A stretch of DNA of 42,953 bases from positions 1-42,953 of the forward strand of contig JABSRP010000055.1 in assembly GCA_013215145.1 (NCBI GenBank). Reading direction: 5' to 3'. The position numbers and the translations under genes are program-made. The notes beneath the pieces were generated by a model that saw only the letters and a list, made by a program, of their open reading frames with translations, had not been told where the DNA came from and made no database searches. The stretch is from Pseudobacteriovorax sp. (lineage in GTDB: Bacteria > Bdellovibrionota_B > Oligoflexia > Oligoflexales > Oligoflexaceae). Each line of letters opens with the position of its first letter. Position 1 is the stretch's first letter. Shown here in pieces: positions 37,124 through 42,953 of the stretch.

Positions 37124-37761
37124 TATAAATCAGCCGCTCTTTCCATATAGTCTAAGATTTGATCGGGTGTGCCTTTAAAGGTCAATGCATTCGCCCATTG
37201 AAAACCTAACCGTTTACCGCCTCTACCGTCTGGAAAAAACTGGTATTGAATAATGGAAACCTCAAATATTGTACCCTCCGGGTTGACTTGCCTAATCTGC
37301 ATTTTTCCACAGTTAGTATTTTCGGTCCTATCAGAGTTAATTTTTATGCTTAAACATGTACTTGTTGTTCGTTTTTTTATTTGACCATTTTCATTAAATT
37401 CCTCTTCCCTTAGAAATTCAGTATCTATTTCAACAGGCGGGGCTTCCGGGGTGAAGACTTTAACAACCTTGTTCAGAGCTGAATCAAGAAGCCCTTCATA
37501 CCAAGCTTTTTCTTGGCCTGACTCACTATTTTTTTTCTGTTCTGCCTTCTTTACTGACCTTTCGCTTATGCTTCTTGAACTACTACTACCACCGTTACTT
37601 CCACCAGTCGGCCTAAAGCCAATAGTCGCGCTATATCCAAACCTAATAGGTGCTCCAACGACTTCTATATGCTCGACATCATCGTCAACTATCGGTTTTG
37701 GTCCAGAATACGAAATGTCAGCTAATAGAACAGAAAACAACAAAGGGGCTAATTTTTTCAT
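37123..37761 (-). CDS. exported protein coupled to the CPBP protease, unknown
   Basis: A 212-residue protein with signal peptide MKKLAPLLFSVLLADISYSG, followed by an acidic stretch (IVDDDVEHIEVVGAP), a Ser/Gly-rich linker, a charged helix (SVKKAEQKKNSESGQEKAW) and a C-terminal domain with two Cys (TSTCLSIKI, TENTNCGKM). The ATG at 37761 has GGAG eight bases before it; an in-frame ATG 18 bp upstream (37779) is less suitable. Its stop overlaps the GTG of the CPBP gene by one base. Function unknown; the pairing suggests it is processed by or forms a complex with the protease. Confidence 0.6.
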   Translation of the reverse strand: MKKLAPLLFSVLLADISYSGPKPIVDDDVEHIEVVGAPIRFGYSATIGFRPTGGSNGGSSSSRSISERSVKKAEQKKNSESGQEKAWYEGLLDSALNKVVKVFTPEAPPVEIDTEFLREEEFNENGQIKKRTTSTCLSIKINSDRTENTNCGKMQIRQVNPEGTIFEVSIIQYQFFPDGRGGKRLGFQWANALTFKGTPDQILDYMERAADL

Positions 37762-37814
37762 AGCAAAACTCCAAATCACACATTGACTCGATGAAGCTTG
37801 GACTCTGGCTTTGC

Positions 37815-37872
37815 ACTACGCTACAGGGCACACCATTTACCTACATTATTGACGCAACGTAGGAGAGCTAGC
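37815..37872 (+). repeat. imperfect-palindrome repeat A, inverted partner at 39296-39354
   Basis: About 58 bp; shares CTACGCTACAGGGC, ACCATT, TTGACGCA, GTAGG and GAGCT in the same order with the reverse complement of 39296-39354. Internally CTACG and CGTAG form an inverted repeat. The two copies point inward and enclose the regulator/exported-protein pair (38005-39113). Confidence 0.6.
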
Positions 37873-38004
37873 TTCTTTTAAAACTTGGCTCCTTGTAACT
37901 CCCAGAGCAGGCGATAGTCAACAGGCCGGAGTTAGAAAAAGTCGCAAGATGAACTGCTCAAACGATTCATCTTGAACAAAGGGAAATTGAGGATTCCATA
38001 TAAG

Positions 38005-38346
38005 TCAGTCTAGAAGTGGATTCTGTATGAAGTTGATTACTCTGCCAGACTCATCGATACTAGTCACAATCTCTGGAACTTCGTTGTTAATCGGACTTAC
38101 AAAAGATTCTAAATGTTCCGAATAAACTACGTCCCCGTCCCACATTGCCTCTCGAAGAACTTCTCTTTCTTCTTCAGAGATAGCGTATGATGGGTTGTTT
38201 AGGATTTGCTCAAAGTTGAGTTTTGCAACGTTTTCAAAGGACATAAGCCTTTGCATCACTTGAGCTCTAGACATGACTGTAGTTTGTCCAGCAAATATAC
38301 TGCTTGATAGTAAAAGCATTGTTATTCCACTTAGTAACTTTTTCAT
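38005..38346 (-). CDS. small exported protein coupled to an HTH regulator
   Basis: A 113-residue protein with signal peptide MKKLLSGITMLLLSSSIFAG. The mature part (about 93 residues) is mostly helical at first (RAQVMQRLMSFENVAKLNF) and acidic. No family is recognised. Its ATG overlaps the TGA of the upstream regulator gene by four bases (ATGA), which indicates coupled translation. A secreted small protein next to its own regulator can be a sensor, a signal or a target, but nothing in the sequence decides this. Confidence 0.6.
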   Translation of the reverse strand: MKKLLSGITMLLLSSSIFAGQTTVMSRAQVMQRLMSFENVAKLNFEQILNNPSYAISEEEREVLREAMWDGDVVYSEHLESFVSPINNEVPEIVTSIDESGRVINFIQNPLLD

Positions 38347-39113
38347 TTTGCTTCTCCTGTAAGCTTTGATTTGTCTAGGACCGAGTACACTGTGCTCATA
38401 AAAAATGGAATATCGCCTTGACAGTCTTCTCTGCCTTTAATCTCTGCAACTCTGCTAGCAAAGTCAATAAAGGCCCTTTTTAGCTCTTTGATGCCCTTTT
38501 CATTTGTACTTTCTGTTTGTTTCATTAGTCCAGCGGCGTCAGTGCCAATGAGTGACCGATCCAACCTTTGTACGTCAAAACCTATCGACCTTTGGTTAGC
38601 CTCCACATCCCAAACACTAAAGTCGGGGCTCGGGTTATGAATTTGTCCACCTGAACCCTCTTTGAGGAACTCTTTTTCTAATAAGAGGTCTAATTTATCC
38701 AATCCGTGCTCACCTCTAAGCCTTTCAACTTGTTTGCGAGAAGTTCCAGACTGAGTCGATGCCAAGTTGTAGACAAAGTCAGTAGTTTCGTCTTTAAGCA
38801 AACTAATGATTTCATCGCCAGGCAGATGAACAGTTGCATCCTTCTCTTGATAAGTTTCAGTAAACAGATGTGACATCTTTGGAAAATGTCTCTCAATAAA
38901 CTTTGCTAAATTAGCCCTTGTGGTTAGTACTGAAACTATAGCGACAGTGTTTTCGAAAGACGTAGAAGCTTCGCCTTGAATCAGCCTTCTAACCGTCGAT
39001 ACTGGCACTTCACAGCGTCTTGCGATGGATGATATAGCAGTCTTACGATTATAGCGCGCAAGAAAATCATCATACAAACGTTGAACGTCTTCGTACAAAG
39101 GAGATATAGCCAT
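38343..39113 (-). CDS. HTH transcriptional regulator, TIGR02147-like layout
   Basis: A 256-residue protein with an N-terminal helix-turn-helix (about residues 26-50: ISSIARRCEVPVSTVRRLIQ) and a C-terminal domain of about 150 residues whose order of helices (a late stretch NEKGIKELKRAFIDFASRVAEI, then an ending with PFFMSTVYSVL) resembles the TIGR02147 plan. The similarity is by eye. GAGGAG precedes the ATG by seven bases. Three palindromic GTTC...GAAC boxes lie 75-142 bp upstream, so autoregulation is plausible. Cotranscribed with the exported 113-residue protein. Confidence 0.6.
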   Translation of the reverse strand: MAISPLYEDVQRLYDDFLARYNRKTAISSIARRCEVPVSTVRRLIQGEASTSFENTVAIVSVLTTRANLAKFIERHFPKMSHLFTETYQEKDATVHLPGDEIISLLKDETTDFVYNLASTQSGTSRKQVERLRGEHGLDKLDLLLEKEFLKEGSGGQIHNPSPDFSVWDVEANQRSIGFDVQRLDRSLIGTDAAGLMKQTESTNEKGIKELKRAFIDFASRVAEIKGREDCQGDIPFFMSTVYSVLDKSKLTGEAK

Positions 39114-39187
39114 GTTTAGCTCCTCGAAGTTGAAAAGATCCCATGAGAAGAAACTTAATTGAAGCGAGTGGATTTAGAAAGTTAATT

Positions 39188-39255
39188 GTTCACTGTGAAC
39201 AGAAAATTCAGTTCTTACCGAGAACTGTTTTTATTTCAATGTGTTAACTGCGAAC
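39188..39255. promoter_or_regulatory. three palindromic GTTC-GAAC boxes upstream of the regulator gene
   Basis: Box 1 GTTCACTGTGAAC (39188-39200), box 2 CAGTTCTTACCGAGAACTG (39209-39227), box 3 GTTAACTGCGAAC (39243-39255). The first two are perfect inverted repeats. They cluster within 68 bp in the promoter of the minus-strand regulator gene (start 39113) and are probable binding sites for it or a relative. Confidence 0.5.
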
Positions 39256-39295
39256 TGGCAGGCAAGGTACAAAAATAGCAATTAGTATGAAGAGG

Positions 39296-39354
39296 CGAGC
39301 TCACCCTACACTGCGTCAACAGCGTAGTTGAATGGTAAGCCCTGTAGCGTAGGT
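39296..39354 (-). repeat. imperfect-palindrome repeat B, inverted partner of 37815-37872
   Basis: Reverse complement matches repeat A (see 37815-37872), about 70 percent by eye with a 14-bp identical core. Located upstream of the three GTTC boxes. The rest of the 380-bp gap 39114-39493 shows only an 8-10 bp hairpin (about 39467-39492, GATTGC/GCAATC) near the stop of the next gene. Confidence 0.6.
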
Positions 39355-39493
39355 CCATACTAGAGCTCAAGTCCCTTCAAGTCAATTTTTGGTTGTTTGA
39401 TTTGAAGTATTGCTGTGAGGTTTCTGTTCTTTGTAACCGTAGAGCCTTTTCCCATGTGAGCACTGAGGAAGATTGCCATAGCAATCCTCCCAC

Positions 39494-40060
39494 CTAACCC
39501 CCACCTGTACCTGTACTAAAAACTACAGTATTCTCAACACAAACCGACCCCGCATAGAGCACATGCACCGACCGCGAAAACAATAACGGTCCTCGACCGC
39601 TCTCTATAGCAAGTCGATAATCGTCTATCTGCTCTTCGGAAATTTCAGTGGGAAGCTCTCCCTTATACTCGGAAAAGGGAGCTATCTCCTCGGCGGCGAT
39701 GTTATGATCGTTGGTTGATCCTTTCTTTTTTCGGTTAAAAAAGATGAACAGCTTATCTGCTTCGAGGTCATGAGAGTCCACGCGGAAGTAATCCCTATCG
39801 AAGGCTGCAAAATGCTCTGCGTAATCTCTCAGTCCGGACATGGCAGCTGCCTTTAAAGCTCTAAAGTCGTAAGGGGAAAAGTGAAGAAAGTCCGACCAAG
39901 TTAAACCGGTTTTTGGCACTTGGATCTTAGGCAGATCGGCTCGATTCTGATACTTCTTATAGTGATCGTGATAAGCTTCAGGGAATCTTTCCTTGATCTG
40001 ATTAAGGGGATACAGGATCGATCCCTCTAGGTTTTTTGGCTTGAGATGATATAGGTACAC
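39494..40060 (-). CDS. hypothetical protein, cytosolic
   Basis: A 188-residue protein without signal peptide or membrane helix. The beginning (MYLYHLKPKNLEGSILYPLN) and WSDFLHFSPYDFRALKAAA resemble uncharacterised stand-alone proteins with a YHL..L..LYPLN-type start; I know no function. GTG start at 40060 with GAGG nine bases upstream. The C-terminus ends in a Gly/Thr-rich tail (STGTGGG). It is a single gene with no operon partner on this strand nearby. Confidence 0.5.
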   Translation of the reverse strand: MYLYHLKPKNLEGSILYPLNQIKERFPEAYHDHYKKYQNRADLPKIQVPKTGLTWSDFLHFSPYDFRALKAAAMSGLRDYAEHFAAFDRDYFRVDSHDLEADKLFIFFNRKKKGSTNDHNIAAEEIAPFSEYKGELPTEISEEQIDDYRLAIESGRGPLLFSRSVHVLYAGSVCVENTVVFSTGTGGG

Positions 40061-40248
40061 CGAAAACGCCTCTAGCTATTATGATGATATATAGGGGAGC
40101 ATAACCTTTCGTTCTTCGTTAGGCTCAATCTATCATATCGCTAGACTTGTTCGCGGGATACCTAATTTCTTAGTCAACCTTAGTTCGTCATTTGTCGCTT
40201 AGAGGGAAGCAATCCGAGACACTTAGTCCACAGTTACCTCCCCTACGA

Positions 40249-40980
40249 TTAGAGGCTAGAGTTTTCCTGCAAGAAATCAAGATGTGACAAGACGTTGATG
40301 TAAACTCCAAAGCCACGGCAGTTTCTCGCGCCTCGCGAGGTGGCGCCAATCACTTGAAGCTCACCATCAACATCTACGTAAGCAGGTCCACCAGAATCAC
40401 CAAAGCAAGCACCTGTTTGCGTATCGCTAAAGTTATAGCGAATTTCATTTCGAGATAGACGCGAAATCTGTACAGGGTTGTCCGTGTAGTAAAGGGTACC
40501 AGCCTGCTCGTTCTCTCTTTGACCAAAACCAGCAAGGATCAGCTCGTCACCGCGGTTAAGCTCACCTTGGTAAATTTTAACAGGATTATAGCCTTCGGGC
40601 GCTACACCACTCATGGTAATGACAGCAATATCGAAGCGGTTACCAAATAGGATGTTCCAGCGCGGATGCACAGCGTGGCTAGTGGTTGGCTCCCAAGTGA
40701 TCTGTCCTCCTCGGCTGAATCCGATCTGAACAGTTCCATCCTCTCGACCCTGCAAGCAGTGTGCAGCTGTGATCACAGTATTGTCATTAGCCAAGGTACC
40801 CGAACAGAAAAACCTTCCTTCGGCTCCAATCGCCACTGTAGAGCTTTCGATGCGTCCGCCTTCTTCCGCTTGGACACCATTGATAATATCTAAGCTGCTA
40901 GTCGACTCGTCTACTGATCCACATCCGGTCACAAAAGCTATACCCATAGCACCTAAAAAGATCTTTCTTACTAACTTCAT
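40249..40980 (-). CDS. trypsin-like serine protease (S1), lipoprotein
   Basis: A 243-residue protease with the complete chymotrypsin-fold triad: H74 (TAAHC), D117 (RFDIAVI) and S196 (GDSGGP). The lipobox VTGC puts the lipidated cysteine at 20. The segment IINGVQAEEG (residues 32-41) matches the activation N-terminus IVGG-type pattern, so a propeptide of about 11 residues would be removed, with Ile32 or Ile33 as the new end. It is attached to the envelope and degrades proteins of host, prey or medium. GAGGA precedes the ATG. A disulphide pair C59-C75 fits the family. Confidence 0.9.
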   Translation of the reverse strand: MKLVRKIFLGAMGIAFVTGCGSVDESTSSLDIINGVQAEEGGRIESSTVAIGAEGRFFCSGTLANDNTVITAAHCLQGREDGTVQIGFSRGGQITWEPTTSHAVHPRWNILFGNRFDIAVITMSGVAPEGYNPVKIYQGELNRGDELILAGFGQRENEQAGTLYYTDNPVQISRLSRNEIRYNFSDTQTGACFGDSGGPAYVDVDGELQVIGATSRGARNCRGFGVYINVLSHLDFLQENSSL

Positions 40981-41327
40981 AATAAAGTCCTCTTCAAAAT
41001 TTATAATTGATTGGCGGGTCAGCTAACTGTTACTGCAAAATGTTATCAAGGCAATTTAGATCTACGAAAGTTTGCCTGTATCTATCGAGCAACAAGACTG
41101 TAGGGAAAGGAATTTTCACTAGGATGGCCTCAAGGCTATTCAAAAAATCTCACCGCTCCGATCGTATACAGTCAGGCTAAAGTCCAATCGGTAGGGACTT
41201 TGAATATCTCCTTAGTCGATTCACAAAATATAAATGCATCAATTAGATTCCTTGAGGCGAAAGGCTCGATACGAAGGGCCTCGAACGTAACGCTATAAGG
41301 AAAAATAAGCCCTCGATAAGATCGTTG
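40981..41327. other. 347-bp intergenic stretch without visible features
   Basis: No ORF of credible composition, no long repeat, and no hairpin with a T run was seen between the protease start and the end of the DinB gene. It presumably contains the protease promoter. Confidence 0.4.
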
Positions 41328-41822
41328 TTATCTATCCTTCAAAAAAACAGGATAATCCGTAGGCAATGGCTGATCTCCAGCTAGGTTTAATATCGCCACC
41401 ACATGACCGCGGTGGTAACTCCCATGATTCACGACATGGAATAAGATATCACTAACAGTCATCTCATAGGGATCGCCGCCTATAAACCTAAACGATACTA
41501 AGCGAGATAACTCCTGCTGACTAGCTTCACAAGAATATTGAACAAACCAAGAATCGAGTTTCCGTTGGCCACTCATGAGATCAGCAAAGCTCACAGCACT
41601 CTGAGGGACCCGCGTATCCAAATCAGTATCCTGACCCAAAATCCTGTGCTTCCAGACCTCGTCCATAAGCATAACGTGGTGAAGAGTACTCTGGATGCTA
41701 CCAAAGGAGATCTTGTGCTTTGCGGTAAGAGTGTCCTCGGATTTTTTCTGCAAAAAGGAATAAAGCCTCTGGTTACACCAGGATTTATAGTTAAGTTGCG
41801 AGACTAGAAGATGGTTTGTCAT
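41328..41822 (-). CDS. DinB family protein (metal-dependent four-helix bundle)
   Basis: A 164-residue protein of the DinB/YfiT-like superfamily. The metal-binding histidines are present: H48/H49 in STLHHVMLMDEVW and H133, H137 in VVNHGSYHRGHV. Relatives act as nickel or zinc dependent thiol-S-transferases (bacillithiol, mycothiol) or are damage-inducible without known activity. The substrate cannot be inferred. AAGGA lies seven bases before the ATG. The next upstream gene, a receiver domain, is 49 bp away on the same strand, so they may form an operon. Confidence 0.8.
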   Translation of the reverse strand: MTNHLLVSQLNYKSWCNQRLYSFLQKKSEDTLTAKHKISFGSIQSTLHHVMLMDEVWKHRILGQDTDLDTRVPQSAVSFADLMSGQRKLDSWFVQYSCEASQQELSRLVSFRFIGGDPYEMTVSDILFHVVNHGSYHRGHVVAILNLAGDQPLPTDYPVFLKDR

Positions 41823-41871
41823 GGGGAGTCCTTTATCTACTTTATGACTTCAGTAGTTTGTCTCAATCAAC

Positions 41872-42240
41872 TTAATCCAAAAGTCGCTTAACCGCACTCA
41901 CCAGCACAGCAATCTCCTGCGTCTTAAAGATCACCTCATTGGCTCCGAGCAGGGTAAAGTCTTGCTTTCTGCCCGCGGGCTGTCCCGTGTAGACCACAGT
42001 GGGAATATCTCTGGTAGATAGCTCATTGAGTACACGCTCGCCGCCACCCCCTGGGAACATGATATCTGTGATCACGAGATCTATATCATTGACAGCTAGG
42101 TACTCGGAGGCCTCTTTGCCATTTACCGCAATGGTGGTGTCAAAACCCTCGAGGGAATCCGCAATCGTCTCGGCAAGGTCTAGCTGGTCTTCGACAATCA
42201 GTATTTTGGAGCTTTGAGTTAGTGACCTGTTTTCCGACAT
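41872..42240 (-). CDS. stand-alone response regulator receiver domain
   Basis: A 122-residue CheY-like single-domain receiver: acidic pocket E17-D18 (ILIVEDQ), phospho-acceptor D59 (VITDIMFPGGGG), T85 (VVYTG) and K106 (VIFKT). It has no output domain, so it acts by protein interaction or as a phosphate relay. A glycine run at 64-67 follows the phosphorylation site, as in some hybrid-kinase receivers. AAAGG precedes the ATG. No kinase is adjacent; the hybrid kinase at 9865 is far away. It may be cotranscribed with the DinB gene. Confidence 0.85.
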   Translation of the reverse strand: MSENRSLTQSSKILIVEDQLDLAETIADSLEGFDTTIAVNGKEASEYLAVNDIDLVITDIMFPGGGGERVLNELSTRDIPTVVYTGQPAGRKQDFTLLGANEVIFKTQEIAVLVSAVKRLLD

Positions 42241-42423
42241 CGACGAACCTTTCTTCTCATGATATTGCGATCGTGTTGATCATTTCTGATGCTACCCACC
42301 ACTCAAGGCCAACTCCGATGACAATAGGAGACCAAGGCAGAGGCGAAACTAAACTGGTCTAGTATACTATAACTATCGCTAAAAAAGGGATCATGTCGTT
42401 ACAAAGTTGATTCGATAAAAAAC

Positions 42424-42447
42424 AAAAAGACCGCGGTCAGATTGACC
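42424..42447 (-). terminator. probable intrinsic terminator of the repeat-protein gene
   Basis: On the minus strand GGTCA, 3-nt loop, TGACC, GC-rich bases and then TTTTTGTTTTTT, 35 bp after the stop at 42482. The stem is short (5 bp), so the call is moderate. Confidence 0.4.
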
Positions 42448-42481
42448 ACAGTTAACGATACGATCTATACTACGAAAAAAA

Positions 42482-42953
42482 TTAAGTTCGGTCCAAGGCA
42501 CAATCAAACTGTGAGCGATCTGTTCTTGTCGTTGCTTCACAGGTGGCAAAATTCATTTTAAACTGTTCGAACCATGTAGCTGCATCGTCTCGACTTGCTG
42601 TTTCTGTAGCAAATCGCTTACGCTCTGAGATAAATCCAGGAAATAGGGTCTTGTGAAAATCATGAGCTTCGATATAAACCGCTAACCAAACAGCCCCATT
42701 CGTCAGATCTGCTGTCATGGTAGCAAATCTCTTGGTGCCACTGATATCTGATGGGTACTGATTCTTATAATAATCATGAGCCTTGATATATACCTCTAAC
42801 CAGGCAGCTCCGTTAGCCCGATCCGCCGTCAGCTTAGCAAATGACTTGGTGCCACTAATATCTGACGAGTACTGACTCTTATAATAATCATGAGCCTTGA
42901 TATATACCTCTAACCAGGCAGCTCCGTTAGCCCGATCCGCCGTCAGCTTAGCA
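42482..42953 (-). CDS. C-terminal part of a protein with 38-residue tandem repeats (runs off the window)
   Basis: The minus-strand frame is open from the window end to TAA at 42482-42484, 156 residues, with no start needed inside; an ATG at 42718 is only an internal Met of the third repeat unit. Two near-identical 38-residue units carry TADRANGAAWLEVYIKAHDY, then KSQY/KNQY, SDISGTK and F; a diverged unit (TADLTNGAVWLAVYIEAHDF) and a non-repeat end with two Cys follow. The pattern with conserved Trp, Tyr and His suggests helical repeats. I do not recognise the family. More units probably continue to the right. Confidence 0.7.
   Translation of the reverse strand, partial: AKLTADRANGAAWLEVYIKAHDYYKSQYSSDISGTKSFAKLTADRANGAAWLEVYIKAHDYYKNQYPSDISGTKRFATMTADLTNGAVWLAVYIEAHDFHKTLFPGFISERKRFATETASRDDAATWFEQFKMNFATCEATTRTDRSQFDCALDRT
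42721..42948 (-). repeat. 114-bp tandem repeat inside the repeat-protein gene
   Basis: Units 42721-42834 and 42835-42948 differ at only 6 of 114 positions, all in the first half; the second half is identical. This implies a recent duplication or gene conversion. The third unit towards the gene's 3' end is far more diverged. Confidence 0.85.

Noticed and set aside
37920..37985. AAGATGAA...TTCATCTT hairpin after the exported-protein gene as a terminator
   Set aside because: Eight-base stem with a 12-base loop and no T tract on either side; possible but not supported.
1..42953. tRNA or rRNA genes
   Set aside because: No cloverleaf with a GTTCGANNC arm at proper spacing and no rRNA-like conserved stretch was seen; the few GTTCGA hits lie inside coding sequence.

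Overview
The window looks like chromosomal DNA of a Gram-negative, secretion-rich bacterium, probably in or near the Bdellovibrionota/Oligoflexia. The basis is indirect: a TIGR02147/DUF4423-type regulator (a family expanded in Bdellovibrio and Fibrobacter), many signal-peptide or lipobox proteins, 7TMR-DISM signalling proteins, and no housekeeping operon. No rRNA, tRNA or CRISPR array was seen.

Layout. 0-4 kb: an ECF-like sigma factor, a secreted HExxHxxGxxH metalloprotease, a TIGR02147-type regulator and a small secreted protein; two copies of a TGTACT-N3-AGTACA palindrome sit beside the regulator, the protease and the secreted protein. 4-9.8 kb: a secreted diheme cytochrome-like protein, a lipoprotein with an amidohydrolase/M19-dipeptidase-like domain broken by an in-frame TGA, and two secreted unknowns. 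9.8-16 kb: a hybrid histidine kinase, a PhoD-type phosphatase and a Gfo/Idh/MocA oxidoreductase. 16-23.4 kb: small exported proteins, an adenylate-kinase-like protein, a small HTH protein, a lipase-class-3 lipoprotein and a probable outer-membrane barrel. 23.9-25.3 kb: small membrane proteins, two of which look like distant paralogues sharing a four-cysteine domain. 25.7-30.2 kb: one very large lipoprotein (putative Ig, FnIII, LamG domains) split by a frameshift. 30-34.7 kb: a DUF1028 protein, a class I/II aminotransferase, and a 7TMR-DISM/GGDEF protein cut by an in-frame TAA. 34.8-36.2 kb: an IS256-family element whose transposase carries an in-frame TAG. 36.3-39.4 kb: an AT-rich block with a CPBP protease coupled to an exported protein, then an HTH regulator/exported protein pair with three palindromic boxes in its promoter and an inverted pair of about 58-bp repeats around it. 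39.5-43 kb: an unknown protein, a trypsin-like lipoprotein, a DinB protein, a lone receiver and the C-terminus of a protein with 38-residue tandem repeats.

The most unusual signal is a family of five intergenic elements (about 9.1, 15.9, 17.7, 23.5 and 25.5 kb). Each has long inverted arms (up to 40 bp, perfect in two copies) whose sequence is different at every locus, closed by a loop of constant length (56-59 nt) with conserved edges: CTTATGNAGCCRAYCC on one side and GGCGYAATG on the other. Ordinary MITEs, REP/BIME, attC sites and intrinsic terminators do not show variable arms around a conserved loop. I know of no described family that matches, and suggest an insertion or foldback process that creates an inverted copy of the flanking DNA. 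A second theme is decay: four otherwise recognisable genes are interrupted, three by single in-frame stops of three different kinds and one by a frameshift.
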